Source: Terriglobia bacterium
Lineage (GTDB): Bacteria > Acidobacteriota > Terriglobia > Acidiferrales > UBA7541
Reading direction: 5' to 3'
Assembly (NCBI GenBank): GCA_020073605.1
Contig: JAIQEW010000002.1
Coordinates: 186,001 to 250,000 of the forward strand
Length of the DNA stretch: 64,000 bases
Each line of letters starts with the position of its first letter. Position 1 is the first letter of the stretch. The position numbers and the translations under genes are program-made. Shown here in pieces: positions 18,901 to 26,946 of the stretch. The notes below the pieces were generated by a model that saw only the letters and a list, made by a program, of their open reading frames with translations, had not been told where the DNA came from and made no database searches.

Positions 18901-19358
18901 TGCTGCACGACATCGGGAAGGTGGGAATTCCCGAAGCGATCTTGAACAAGTCGGGCCCGCTCGATGCGTCCGAGTGGGAGACGATGAAGACGCACACCGA
19001 TCTTGGCGCCAGAATTCTCGAGCCGCTCAAGCCGATGGTCCGGATCCGGGAGATGGTGCGCCACCACCACGAATTCTATGACGGCACCGGTTATCCCCTC
19101 CGGTTGGAGGGCGCGAGCATTCCCCACGGAGCCCGCGTGATCGCCATCGCGGACGCCTACGATACGATCACTTCCGAACGCACGTACAAGAAAGCGCGGA
19201 CTCCGGAAGACGCGTTCGCGGAGCTGGAGCGCTGCGCCGCGAACCAGTTCGATCCGGAAATCGTCCGCGTATTCATTGATACGATGCGCCGCGCGCCTCG
19301 CCCCACCGTGGAAGCCGGCGTGGGCGCTTCCAGCCGCACGGCCGACTCCGACCTCTAG
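15927..19358 (+). CDS. membrane sensor with three GAF domains, GGDEF and HD-GYP
   Basis: A 1143-residue multidomain signalling protein. Residues 1-205 hold about seven membrane helices. Three GAF-like domains follow (about 225-375, 395-550 and 575-720). A GGDEF domain (about 725-885) has an intact active site RYGGDEF near 795. An HD-GYP domain (about 935-1115) has HDIGKVGIPEAIL near 993 and HHHEFYDGTGYP near 1045. Both a c-di-GMP synthase and a c-di-GMP phosphodiesterase thus look catalytically intact. TTG at 15927 is chosen because it keeps the first helix whole. The ligand is unknown. Confidence 0.85.
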   Translation: MASYLTITGVVLQVSALLLAGFFYFMYRLKRQDYLLGWSAAWLLVTLHFVTGALSAWIGSDPWERRLLELSEFTIALAALAFYSAARLYAGLRIPVRTLIVATLAFAAWPVVHLNQIFNIPPTVLAVGLIHLVVGYTFLQEGRKQEARADVLLAVAFAGWGLLYLAGAFRSFLPFMQRSGLLPLMTLPQLFTCVLMVMAVYEEERRRVERNMLALSSLNLATSGFVGGEIQEMLGQALERVLNVVRIPSGALCLQHGEANGPKSVIVRGLGDSFCTSMQESNLDDYFVNLVARLGGLVVFRDLTRDASWEALEKEEAFRRVRQVLLAQGLRTVVGISLQAKERVFGVLLLGTPDSHSFTPAERRLLLALGQQIGMAVENSYLIQQTSRRSEELHTLNEIGRALSSTLELDALLERIYSEMRRVLDVTSFFIAFYQPKAGEVRFEIEVNDGERCPKRSRPSGNHLVEHVVRTGQPLLIRDHFQEETERLGIDSLRAAGSICAVPMIRYDRPVGVMAVHGPKERMFDEGHVEFLRVLASEAGIAMENARLFAEEQKKSRQLTLINNVSSHAITTLDPDEMLAKIAAEMERHLGYDHIGIAILDYSAKELVVQAEAGARREAVGRRILLGEGLIGQVARSGQVAIVREASASTPRLVLAGSAASVALPVTYGEQFLGVLYVETSEPCDFPEQDVLLLRTLADLFAGALHNALTFQKAQEQAITDGLTGVKTHRFLMEALSAEWKRSTRANRPLALVLMDLDRFKFVNDFYGHLEGDVVLQRVGHILEQNCRRSDVVARYGGDEFVILMPETTVEQARQLANKLRGWIASDPLLRDKNITASFGIAAFPVHGSTPQELIQVADSSMYLSKHQGGNSVSSAEQGDPNDRKRWKKDVLEAYLGVTLKRLFATGPEAFEEIYRRLEQFTRSLREQGGEGSGDTLPPAVVETVTSLAFAIDAKDHYTQGHSQKVSAYAVMIAQALGISSPEVEEIRLAGLLHDIGKVGIPEAILNKSGPLDASEWETMKTHTDLGARILEPLKPMVRIREMVRHHHEFYDGTGYPLRLEGASIPHGARVIAIADAYDTITSERTYKKARTPEDAFAELERCAANQFDPEIVRVFIDTMRRAPRPTVEAGVGASSRTADSDL

Positions 19359-19389
19359 GCACGGAATTCCACTTCAGAGATTTTAAGAG

Positions 19390-19428
19390 ATTAAGAAAAG
19401 GGGCTGCGGCCTGTCAGGCGGCAGCCCC
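19390..19428 (-). terminator. rho-independent terminator of the microprotein transcript
   Basis: Hairpin with arms GGGGCTGC (19400-19407) and GCAGCCCC (19421-19428), extended inside by GCCT/AGGC. Read on the minus strand it is followed by TTTTCTTAATCTCTT. It lies about 70 nt beyond the stop of the 20-codon minus-strand ORF. There is no T-run on the plus side, so it serves the minus strand. Confidence 0.75.
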
Positions 19429-19497
19429 GGATGCATGGTTGGCTGATTTCTTCAGGGAGTGCGCTCATGGACGAAGCGCACCCGGTGGGTTACGGTT

Positions 19498-19560
19498 TCA
19501 CTTCGCGAGGGCCTTCGATCCTGCCTTGGCCGACTTCTTGGAGCCTTTCTTCTTGGCCAT
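19498..19560 (-). CDS. 20-residue lysine-rich microprotein
   Basis: A short ORF encoding MAKKKGSKKSAKAGSKALAK, with GGAGAG five nt upstream of the ATG, a TATAAG -10 candidate about 45 nt upstream and a strong terminator downstream. Eight of its twenty residues are Lys, and the rest are mostly Ala, Gly and Ser, resembling the basic tails of histone H1-like or nucleoid proteins. It is too short for ordinary gene callers. The dedicated expression signals argue that it is translated. The function is unknown; nucleic acid binding is inferred from charge alone. Confidence 0.55.
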   Translation of the reverse strand: MAKKKGSKKSAKAGSKALAK

Positions 19561-19604
19561 GTTTCTCTCCATCCGCGGATTTGCCCCGGAGGGCATTGCC
19601 TCAC

Positions 19605-19610
19605 CTTATA
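19605..19610 (-). promoter_or_regulatory. -10 candidate for the microprotein
   Basis: TATAAG on the minus strand, between the end of the ferritin/VIT gene and the microprotein start. The -35 is not clear, so read-through from the ferritin/VIT gene is also possible. Confidence 0.35.
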
Positions 19611-19657
19611 CGTAAACCAGGGGCCAAAGTCCACGGGGAAGGCGCGCGCCGCGGCTC

Positions 19658-20620
19658 TTACGAGCTGCCGATCAGGATTCCGATCGCGAAGACCAGCGAA
19701 CCTCCCACGATCACCTGGAATGCAGAGGAAAGAAGCGGTGTGTCCATGTATTTGTGGCGCACGTAGCTGATCACGGCGAGCTCGACAGCGACGACGAACA
19801 CCGCGACGGTGAATGCCGCGCGGAAATCCGCGATCAGAAAAGGCAGAGTGTGCCCGACTCCTCCAATCGCGGTCATGAGCCCGGTGACGGATCCGCGAAA
19901 CACGGGCTGGCCGCGCCCGGTCAGCGAGCCGTCGTCGGAGAGCGCCTCGGCGAAAGCCATGGAGATGCCGGCGCCGATCGAGGCGGCCAAGCCGACCAGA
20001 AAAGCGTCCCAGCTTTTGTGCGTGGCGAAGGCCGCCGCAAAGATCGGCGCGAGAGTCGAGACGGACCCGTCCATGAGACCCGCGAGCCCCGGCTGGATGA
20101 TCTGCAGCACGAAGAGGCGCCGCCGCGATTTTTCCTCCTCGGCCCGCGCGCCCGAGGTGACCTGCTTTTCTTCGAGCGTCTCCGCAAACTCGGAGTGCTG
20201 GCGCTCGATTTCCGCGAGGTCGCCGAGCAGCTTCCGCGTGGAGGCGTCCGACACCTTCTCGAGCGCGTGCTCGTAGAACCGCCGAGTCTCCAGCTCCATG
20301 ATCTCCACCTGCTTACGAACGGTGTGAATGCCGAGCGGGCGGATCAGCCACATGGGGCGGCGTTCGAGAAAGCCCTTTACGTCCTGGCGGCGGAGCAGCG
20401 GAATGTGCTCGCCAAACCTCTGGCGGTGCATGTCGATGAGCATCTGGCGATGGCGCGATTCCTCGGCGGCCATCTCTTCGAACGCCTTCGCCGTGGAGGG
20501 ATAGTTTTCCCGCAGCCCCTCGGCGAAGTCGCCGTACACGCGGCTGTCTTCTTCTTCCAGTTGGATGGCGAGCGCGAGGATTTCCCGCTCGGTGAGGTCC
20601 TTGAAATTCTTCTTGGCCAT
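19658..20620 (-). CDS. MbfA-like membrane-bound ferritin/VIT1-family iron exporter
   Basis: A 320-residue protein with an N-terminal ferritin-like/rubrerythrin domain (residues 1-150) and a C-terminal VIT1/CCC1 transporter domain with about five membrane helices (residues 165-320). Di-iron ligands are visible as [28 protein letters not shown] and the later ERQHSEFAE. This is the architecture of MbfA, an inner-membrane iron exporter that protects against iron and peroxide stress. The start has GAGGTG about 9 nt upstream. It is divergent from the gluconate-dehydrogenase-like pair. Confidence 0.85.
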   Translation of the reverse strand: MAKKNFKDLTEREILALAIQLEEEDSRVYGDFAEGLRENYPSTAKAFEEMAAEESRHRQMLIDMHRQRFGEHIPLLRRQDVKGFLERRPMWLIRPLGIHTVRKQVEIMELETRRFYEHALEKVSDASTRKLLGDLAEIERQHSEFAETLEEKQVTSGARAEEEKSRRRLFVLQIIQPGLAGLMDGSVSTLAPIFAAAFATHKSWDAFLVGLAASIGAGISMAFAEALSDDGSLTGRGQPVFRGSVTGLMTAIGGVGHTLPFLIADFRAAFTVAVFVVAVELAVISYVRHKYMDTPLLSSAFQVIVGGSLVFAIGILIGSS

Positions 20621-20750
20621 GATCGGCGCACCTCAATTGCGCCCGCTTCCTGTCGGAAGTATAACCGCGGTGCGCAAGCGGTGGGAGGCGTTAGGGCTAG
20701 TCATCCGCAACGGGACGATTTATAGTGTGCGCGCGAGAGAGGATGCGACG

Positions 20751-21287
20751 ATGGGACTCTTCGATTGGGCCGGCAAACTTTCGCGGCGAGGTTTTCTTGC
20801 CGGAGGCGCGGCCACCATCGCCGCCGTCGCGGTGACGGGACCGACGATACTCGCGGACCCGCAAAACGGGGCGGCACCCGCGGGCTTGAATGCTGAGGAA
20901 TCGCGCGCGCTGCTGAAGTTCGTGCGCGATCTTTTCCCTCACGACCGCCTCGAAGATGTTTTCTACGCGAAAGCCATCGCGCCTCTCCAGGAAGAAGCTG
21001 TGAAGAATTCGTCCACACGGGAATTGCTCGCCGGCGGCATCGCGCGGCTCAACGCATCCACCTTGGCGTCCGCCGGCAAAGCGTACGCGGACGTCGCCGA
21101 TGAAAGCGTGCGCGTCGCGGCCATCAAGCAGATCGAGGGCGGCGCGTTCTTCACGAAGGTGCACGGCGACACGATCACTCCGCTCTACAACCAGCCCGAC
21201 CTCTGGCCGAAATTCGGTTACGAGGGCCCCTCATCCGCGCTGGGCGGTTACATTCACCGCGGCTTCAACGATCTCGATTGGTTGTGA
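20751..21287 (+). CDS. Tat-exported gluconate 2-dehydrogenase subunit 3-like protein
   Basis: A 178-residue protein with a Tat signal (LSRRGFLAGGAATIAAVAV) and the small-subunit fold of gluconate 2-dehydrogenase family 3; TPLYNQPDLWPKFGYEGPSS is typical of the family's end. ATG at 20751 places the twin Arg at residues 12-13. It lies 8 nt upstream of a GMC oxidoreductase gene and should be its export-escort and assembly subunit. Confidence 0.8.
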   Translation: MGLFDWAGKLSRRGFLAGGAATIAAVAVTGPTILADPQNGAAPAGLNAEESRALLKFVRDLFPHDRLEDVFYAKAIAPLQEEAVKNSSTRELLAGGIARLNASTLASAGKAYADVADESVRVAAIKQIEGGAFFTKVHGDTITPLYNQPDLWPKFGYEGPSSALGGYIHRGFNDLDWL

Positions 21288-21295
21288 GGACGCCA

Positions 21296-22867
21296 ATGGC
21301 GGCTAAATTTGACCTGAACGATTCATCGGTGGTCGTGATCATCGGCTCGGGCGCCGGCGGCGGGACGCTGGCGAACGAGCTGGCGCGAAAAGGGATTTCG
21401 GTCGTGGTCCTGGAAGCCGGAAGGCGTATGGAGATGGCCGAATTCAAGAACGACGAGATCGGCATGTTCGGCGCCTTCACGTGGCTCGACCCGCGCACCA
21501 CATCCGGCTCGTGGTACGTCACGAAGACGTCGCCGGATTTGCCTGTTTGGACTTGCAAACTCGTTGGCGGGACCACGGTCCATTGGGGCGCTTGTGCCCT
21601 GCGTTTCCAGGAACACGAATTCAAGACGCGAACTCGCTACGGCGCCATCGCCGGCGCGAATCTGCTCGATTGGCCCATCGATCTCAAGGAGCTTGCGCCT
21701 TACTACGACCGCGCCGAATTGAGAATGGGCGTCACGGGAACGCACGGGATTCCGCGCCTGCCCGCGAGCAATCACGGCAAGGTACTCTTCGCCGGAGCGA
21801 AGAAGCTCGGCTACACGAAGTATGAAACCACGAACATGGCGATCAATCCCGTGCCTCGCGATGGCCGCGCCGGGTGCCAGCAGACCGGATTCTGCGTGCA
21901 AGGCTGCACATTTGGCGCGAAATGGTCCACGCTCCACATCGATATTCCCCAGGCCGAGGCCACCGGAAAGGCCGAGGTCCGGCCCGAGTCGCAGGTTCTT
22001 CGCATCGAGCACGATGCGTCCGGGAAAGTGACCGGCGTCGTATACGCCGATGCCGCAGGCAACTTGCAGCGGCAGAAGGCGCGAATCGTGGCCCTCGCCG
22101 CGAATTCAATCGAGAGTCCTCGGCTGCTGCTCAACTCGTCTTCGAGCAAATTCCCGCAGGGCCTCGCAAACTCCTCGGGCCAGGTCGGCAAGAACTACAT
22201 GCGGCACATGACGTCCACCGTGTTTGCAATTTTCGACAAGCCCGTCCACATGTACCGCGGAACCGCGCAGTCCGGAATCGTGATGGACGAGGCGCGGCTC
22301 GACACGAAGCGCGGCTTCGTCGGCGGCTATCAGATGGAGCTGCTCCCGCAAGGCCTGCCCAGCTTCGCGACGAATCTCGTGCCGGGTGGATGGGGACGCG
22401 ATCGCGCCTCGATCATCGACAGCTATGCGAATATCGCCGGCGTGTGGCTGGTCGGCGAGGATTTGCCCCGGGAAACCAACCGGATCACGCTGCATCCCAA
22501 CCGAAAAGACAAGTTCGGAATGCCGATTCCCAACGTCCATTCCGATGACCACCCGAACGACCTCGCCATGCAAAAGCACGCGCTCGCGCAAGCCGACGCT
22601 CTCTACAAGTCGATCGGCGCCAAGAGGACCGTGCACCGCCTGCCCTTCCCCTCAACGCACAATATGGGCACGAACCGCATGTCCGAAAAGCCGGCGGACG
22701 GCGTCGTCAATCGCTTCGGCCAGACGCACGACATCAAGAACCTGTTCGTGTCCGATGGAAGCCAGTTCACATCGAGCGGCGGTGAGAATCCCACGCTGAC
22801 GATCGTCGCCCTGGCGATCCGGCAGGCCGAGCACATCGCCGGCCAGATGTCCAAAGGTGAGATTTAA
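21296..22867 (+). CDS. GMC-family oxidoreductase
   Basis: A 523-residue flavoprotein. The FAD Rossmann motif is IIGSGAGGGTLANELARKG at the N-terminus, GGTTVHWGACALRF is the GMC signature, and the C-terminus has the catalytic segment SDGSQFTSSGGENPTLT. ATG at 21296 follows GAGGA. It has no signal of its own, so export probably piggybacks on the Tat signal of the preceding subunit. The family oxidises sugars or alcohols such as gluconate or sorbitol; a cytochrome subunit is not seen here, and the substrate is unknown. Confidence 0.85.
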   Translation: MAAKFDLNDSSVVVIIGSGAGGGTLANELARKGISVVVLEAGRRMEMAEFKNDEIGMFGAFTWLDPRTTSGSWYVTKTSPDLPVWTCKLVGGTTVHWGACALRFQEHEFKTRTRYGAIAGANLLDWPIDLKELAPYYDRAELRMGVTGTHGIPRLPASNHGKVLFAGAKKLGYTKYETTNMAINPVPRDGRAGCQQTGFCVQGCTFGAKWSTLHIDIPQAEATGKAEVRPESQVLRIEHDASGKVTGVVYADAAGNLQRQKARIVALAANSIESPRLLLNSSSSKFPQGLANSSGQVGKNYMRHMTSTVFAIFDKPVHMYRGTAQSGIVMDEARLDTKRGFVGGYQMELLPQGLPSFATNLVPGGWGRDRASIIDSYANIAGVWLVGEDLPRETNRITLHPNRKDKFGMPIPNVHSDDHPNDLAMQKHALAQADALYKSIGAKRTVHRLPFPSTHNMGTNRMSEKPADGVVNRFGQTHDIKNLFVSDGSQFTSSGGENPTLTIVALAIRQAEHIAGQMSKGEI

Positions 22868-22884
22868 GGACGTATCAGGAAACG

Positions 22885-22901
22885 GGTAGTGGTGTCATTT
22901 G
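22885..22901 (+). repeat. solo IS1-type terminal repeat, identical to the left end of the 43-kb transposon
   Basis: GGTAGTGGTGTCATTTG is identical over 17 bases to the left terminus of the IS1-family element at 43127. It lies 17 nt after the GMC gene and just before two AT-richer genes. No matching right end or target duplication was found downstream; the nearest resemblance, GATTGACACC near 23960, is weak. Confidence 0.7.
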
Positions 22902-22944
22902 ACAGACTTGAACCTGCCCCTTCTTTGGCGCTAGTATCCTAGTC

Positions 22945-23358
22945 GTGGCAAACGGCAAGGCAGCTCCCGCCGGGCATTCCACCGCTACACCTCCCTTCAA
23001 AGGCTGGTTTTGGGGACAAGTGTTCGATCTCCTGCGATCTCAGGGAAGATACCTGATTGTTTCAGTAACGGTGATACTGTGTGTTTACTTTCTATCTTCG
23101 GCGATGCGTAGTTTTGCTGGTCAAGTAACCATAGCCAGTTTCACATTAAGGTTGCTGGCCGATATAATTGTTAAGTGGTCTTTGACGGTTGCTGTATCGG
23201 GACTTTCTTTGGCCATGTATGTCAGGGAAAAAAGGCAGCACGAAAAAACAAGAGAACGTCTATCGAAACGGATCACAGAATTGGAGCTACAAATTCATCC
23301 CGCTAGAACTTCGAGCCATTTGACCCCGAAAGGACGAACGCGAAAGGAGGACGAATAG
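22945..23358 (+). CDS. small membrane protein of unknown function (paired gene 1)
   Basis: A 137-residue protein from GTG with two predicted membrane helices (about residues 35-55 and 70-95) and a C-terminal charged coiled-coil-like segment (KRQHEKTRERLSKRITEL). TTGAAC (22908) and TAGTAT (22932) upstream could be a promoter placing the transcription start at the start codon, so a leaderless mRNA is possible. Base composition is clearly AT-richer than the neighbours, suggesting transfer, possibly linked to the adjacent IS end. I recognise no family. Confidence 0.65.
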   Translation: MANGKAAPAGHSTATPPFKGWFWGQVFDLLRSQGRYLIVSVTVILCVYFLSSAMRSFAGQVTIASFTLRLLADIIVKWSLTVAVSGLSLAMYVREKRQHEKTRERLSKRITELELQIHPARTSSHLTPKGRTRKEDE

Positions 23359-23362
23359 GCCT

Positions 23363-23926
23363 ATGGCCGCCACAGAACTGAGCATCATTATCCAATCCGC
23401 CCTTACCTTGATTCTTCTCGCGTTTATCATGCTTGCATGGTGGCCCGCGCAAAGAGTAGACCTCTTCCGTCAACAAATGTTTGCGCTTCGAGATGAGCTA
23501 TTCGATTTTGCGATGGAGGGAAGCATAAAGTTTGACGACCCTGCTTATTCGCGCCTGCGCGATTTAATGAATGGTTTCATTCGTTATGCCCACAATCTGA
23601 CGCCGTATCGAACGCTCATGTCATTTCTACGATGGAAGTACACGGCCGGGGAACCGATAAGCGCGTGGTCCATTTCGTGGGAACAGGCATTGAACAAAGT
23701 CTCGGACCAAGATACAAGAACTAAACTACAGGAATTCCACTCTAGAGCCACAATGCTGGTTGTAGGCCAGCTGGTATTAAGCCCTGGAATGCTGGTAACA
23801 CTTGTGCCTTTGCTGGTTCTCGTTGCTCTGTTCTATGAACAATGGACTAGTCTTCGAAACATCTACAATGATGTGAGCAGCAAAATTCCGATGACGTTAT
23901 TGGAAGAGGAGGCTGCCAATAGTTAG
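23363..23926 (+). CDS. membrane protein of unknown function (paired gene 2)
   Basis: A 187-residue protein with an N-terminal helix ([20 protein letters not shown]), a soluble helical middle and a C-terminal helix (about residues 130-155). It starts 4 nt after the previous gene, with AAAGGAGG upstream, so the two form a unit. The central part ([19 protein letters not shown], then [19 protein letters not shown]) resembles no family I can name. AT-rich relative to its surroundings, as is its partner. A membrane-bound two-component accessory module is plausible, but no function can be assigned. Confidence 0.65.
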   Translation: MAATELSIIIQSALTLILLAFIMLAWWPAQRVDLFRQQMFALRDELFDFAMEGSIKFDDPAYSRLRDLMNGFIRYAHNLTPYRTLMSFLRWKYTAGEPISAWSISWEQALNKVSDQDTRTKLQEFHSRATMLVVGQLVLSPGMLVTLVPLLVLVALFYEQWTSLRNIYNDVSSKIPMTLLEEEAANS

Positions 23927-24033
23927 GCAGCCAAAAGCTCTTTAATAACGAACGCACACGATTGACACCGCGCGCGGGCTGGTGCTACCGTGCTGGCCGT
24001 CAGCATACCCCTCATGTTTTCGGAGGTGACTTC

Positions 24034-24525
24034 ATGGCATTTAAACTAACCGTGAACGGCAAGCCCACCACGGTGGATGTCGTTCCGGAGACGCCGCTTT
24101 TGTGGGTAATCCGCGACATCCTCAACCTCAAGGGCACGAAGTACGGCTGCGGAATGGCCCTCTGCGGCTGCTGCACGGTTCACCTGGATGGGCAGGCCGT
24201 CCGCTCGTGCACCACGCCGATTTCGAAGGCGGCGGGCCGCCACGTCACGACGCTCGAGGGGCTTTCGGAAGACGGGACTCACCCCGTTCAGATCGCATGG
24301 CAGGATATCAACGTGCCGCAGTGCGGCTATTGCCAGGCCGGACAGATGATGTCCGCCTCCGCGCTGCTCGCGAAGAATCCGCATCCGACGGACGCAGACA
24401 TCGACGCCGCAATGGACGGCAACATCTGCCGCTGCGGCACGTATCTGCGCGTACGCAAGGCGATTCACAAGGCGGCGGCTATCGCCGCGGAACGTTCCAA
24501 GAAGCCCGCGCCCGTCGGTCTCTGA
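24034..24525 (+). CDS. 2Fe-2S subunit of a molybdenum hydroxylase (IorA-like)
   Basis: A 163-residue protein with two [2Fe-2S] sites: the plant-ferredoxin type Cys set in [16 protein letters not shown] and the C-terminal pair CGYCQAGQM and CRCGTY. This is the small subunit of xanthine dehydrogenase/isoquinoline 1-oxidoreductase enzymes. The ATG has GGAGGTGA upstream. It precedes the molybdopterin subunit by 29 nt. No FAD subunit is encoded, as in isoquinoline oxidoreductase and related aldehyde dehydrogenases that donate electrons to a cytochrome. Confidence 0.9.
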   Translation: MAFKLTVNGKPTTVDVVPETPLLWVIRDILNLKGTKYGCGMALCGCCTVHLDGQAVRSCTTPISKAAGRHVTTLEGLSEDGTHPVQIAWQDINVPQCGYCQAGQMMSASALLAKNPHPTDADIDAAMDGNICRCGTYLRVRKAIHKAAAIAAERSKKPAPVGL

Positions 24526-24554
24526 CGCGCCGGGAAAAGAATTTAGGAGGTCCT

Positions 24555-26774
24555 GTGGAAACCACACTTGTCAGCCGTCGTTCATTCCTTCGCGCCACCG
24601 CTATCGCCGGTGGGGGCATGATGCTGGCCCTGTACGTCGAGCCGGTTGAGAAAGTGTTTGCCCAATTTGGGCCGCCGGTTGCGCTTCTGCCCGCTTCGTT
24701 CATCAAGATCGCGCCGGATGGAATCGTCACGATCGTCGCCAAGAATCCCGAGATCGGGCAAGGCGTGAAGACCATGCTGCCCATGATGATCGCGGATGAG
24801 CTGGATATCGATTGGAAGGACGTTCGGATCGAGCAAGGCGATCTCGACCCCAAGTACGGCCTTCAGATCGCGGGCGGCAGCACTGCGACGCCGCTGAACT
24901 GGGAGCCGATGCGGCAGGTTGGCGCAGCTGGCCGGCAGATGCTCGTGACTGCCGCGGCGCAATCGTGGGGCGTTCCCGAGTCCGAGCTGACGACCGGTTC
25001 CGGGCGCGTGTATCACAAGGCATCGAATCGCTCGATCGGCTACGGCGAGCTCTCCGCGAAGGCCGCGCAATTGCCTCCCCCGGATGTCAAGACTCTGAAG
25101 ATGAAGGACCCGAAGGACTACAAGATCATCGGCAAGACGACGCAGGATCCCGACCTCCACAAGATCCTCACCGGCAAGCCGCTCTACGGGATTGATTTCA
25201 CGATGCCCGGCATGCTCTACGCCGTCTTCGAGAAGTGCCCGGTGTTCAGCGGTCAGGTGGTCAGCGCCAATCTCGATGAGATCAAGGCCATGCCCGGCGT
25301 GCGCCATGCTTTCGTGGTGCAGGGCCAGGCCGATACCAGCGCCCTCGTCGGGGGCGTTGCGATCGTCGCCGATACCTGGTGGCAGGCGCGCACGGCGAAA
25401 GACAAGCTCAAGGTCACTTGGGATGAAGGCGCAACCGCGCAGCAGAGCAGCGAAGGCTATGCAAGCACCGCTGCGGATCTGGCAAAGAAGCAGCCGGCGC
25501 AAACGCTCCGCAAGGATGGCGACGTCGATGCCGCCTTCGGCAGCGCCGCGAAGATCGTCGAGGCCGCGTACTCCTATCCGTTCCTTTCCCACGTACCGCT
25601 CGAGCCGCAAAACTGTTCCGCGCTTTTCAAGGACGGCAAGCTTGAGGTTTGGGCGCCCAGCCAAACGCCCGCGAGCGGCTTGGGACAGACGGCAAGGACG
25701 CTGGGCATCGATCCGAAAGACATCACCATTCATCTCATGCGCACGGGCGGCGGCTTCGGCCGGCGACTCACGAACGACTACATGGTCGAGGCCGCGGTGA
25801 TCGCCAAGCAGGTGGGCGTGCCGGTGAAACTGCTGTGGACCCGCGAGCAGGACATGGCGCACGATTTCTACCGTCCCGCGGGCTTCCACTTCCTGAAGGG
25901 CGCTGTGGACGCGAACGGCAAGCTGGTTGCCTGGCACAATCACTTCGTCACTTTTGGCGACAAGGGCCGCTTCGCGCAGAGCGCCAATATTTCGGGTGAA
26001 GAGTTCCCTTCCCGCTTCATTCCCAACTTCGCGCAGGAAGTTTCGATGATGCCGACCGGCGTTCCTACGGGCGCGATGCGCGCTCCGGGAAGCAACGCGA
26101 TCGCATTCGTGATGCAGTCCTTCATCGATGAGCTGGCGCACGCCGCGGGCAAGGATCCGGTGCAGTTCCGGCTCGATCTGCTGGCCGGTACTCCCCTGCC
26201 GACTAAGGCGCCTACCGGCCCACCTTCTCCCTTCGCTCCGCCAACGTTCAACGCGCCGCGCATGACCGGCGTGCTTCAGCGCGTGGCGGAGAAGTCGGGG
26301 TGGGGCAAGCGCACGCTGCCGAAAGGCACAGGGCTTGGCGTTGCCTTCCACTTCAGCCACCAGGGATACTTCGCGGAAGTTGCGGAGGTTCGCGTCACCA
26401 AAGGCACCCAGCTGAAAGTCAACAAGGTCTGGGTCGTTGCCGACATCGGCAGCCAGGTGATCAACCCCGGCGCTGCTGAGAACATCTCGCAGGGCGCCGT
26501 GATCGAAGGCATGAGCCACGTGATGGGCTACGAGATCACCATCAATGGCGGGCGTGCGGTGCAGAGCAATTTCCACCAGTACCCGCCGCTGCGGCTCACT
26601 CAGGCTCCGCCCGAAATCGACATCGAGTTCCTGAAGACACAGTACTCACCGACAGGCCTCGGCGAACCGGCGCTGCCGCCGGTCCTGCCGGCCATCACCA
26701 ACGCGATTTTCGCGGTGACCGGCAAGCGGGTTCGCGCGCTCCCGCTCTCGAGCCAGGGCTTCAGCTGGGCATAG
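24555..26774 (+). CDS. molybdopterin-binding subunit of a molybdenum hydroxylase (IorB-like), Tat-exported
   Basis: A 739-residue aldehyde oxidase/xanthine dehydrogenase-type large subunit. GTG at 24555 is fixed by TTAGGAGG and opens a Tat signal ([20 protein letters not shown]). MoCo-domain hallmarks include GGGFGRRL, a GAMRAPGSN segment and the C-terminal [17 protein letters not shown], whose Glu is the usual catalytic base. With the preceding Fe-S subunit it forms a periplasmic molybdenum hydroxylase. Substrate unknown; aldehydes or N-heterocycles are typical. Confidence 0.9.
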   Translation: METTLVSRRSFLRATAIAGGGMMLALYVEPVEKVFAQFGPPVALLPASFIKIAPDGIVTIVAKNPEIGQGVKTMLPMMIADELDIDWKDVRIEQGDLDPKYGLQIAGGSTATPLNWEPMRQVGAAGRQMLVTAAAQSWGVPESELTTGSGRVYHKASNRSIGYGELSAKAAQLPPPDVKTLKMKDPKDYKIIGKTTQDPDLHKILTGKPLYGIDFTMPGMLYAVFEKCPVFSGQVVSANLDEIKAMPGVRHAFVVQGQADTSALVGGVAIVADTWWQARTAKDKLKVTWDEGATAQQSSEGYASTAADLAKKQPAQTLRKDGDVDAAFGSAAKIVEAAYSYPFLSHVPLEPQNCSALFKDGKLEVWAPSQTPASGLGQTARTLGIDPKDITIHLMRTGGGFGRRLTNDYMVEAAVIAKQVGVPVKLLWTREQDMAHDFYRPAGFHFLKGAVDANGKLVAWHNHFVTFGDKGRFAQSANISGEEFPSRFIPNFAQEVSMMPTGVPTGAMRAPGSNAIAFVMQSFIDELAHAAGKDPVQFRLDLLAGTPLPTKAPTGPPSPFAPPTFNAPRMTGVLQRVAEKSGWGKRTLPKGTGLGVAFHFSHQGYFAEVAEVRVTKGTQLKVNKVWVVADIGSQVINPGAAENISQGAVIEGMSHVMGYEITINGGRAVQSNFHQYPPLRLTQAPPEIDIEFLKTQYSPTGLGEPALPPVLPAITNAIFAVTGKRVRALPLSSQGFSWA

Positions 26775-26946
26775 GCTCGGGCCGCGGAGGCTCGACGAGT
26801 CAGACGCGTTCGCAAGATCCCTGCACAAACCGGGGCGCTATTCTTTTGCGCTCAATCGTCCGAAGGGATCGTCCATGCGCCCGCGCGATTCGCGAGATTT
26901 CGTGGAACTGGCCGCCAGGCTCGCGTAGCGCGGCGAGGAGGCTCAG

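Noticed and set aside
16743-19127. 794-codon open frame antisense to the sensor gene
   Set aside because: Shadow frame from high-GC codon bias; Arg/His/Leu-rich with no domain, while the plus strand carries recognisable GAF, GGDEF and HD-GYP domains.
23955-23975. Possible right end matching the solo IS1 repeat at 22885
   Set aside because: Only about 10 of 17 bases match and no copy of the left flanking CAGGAAACG follows; the TTGACA inside is better explained as a -35 box.
24582-26576. 664-codon open frame antisense to the molybdenum hydroxylase subunit
   Set aside because: Low-complexity translation without motifs; the plus strand is an unmistakable molybdopterin enzyme.
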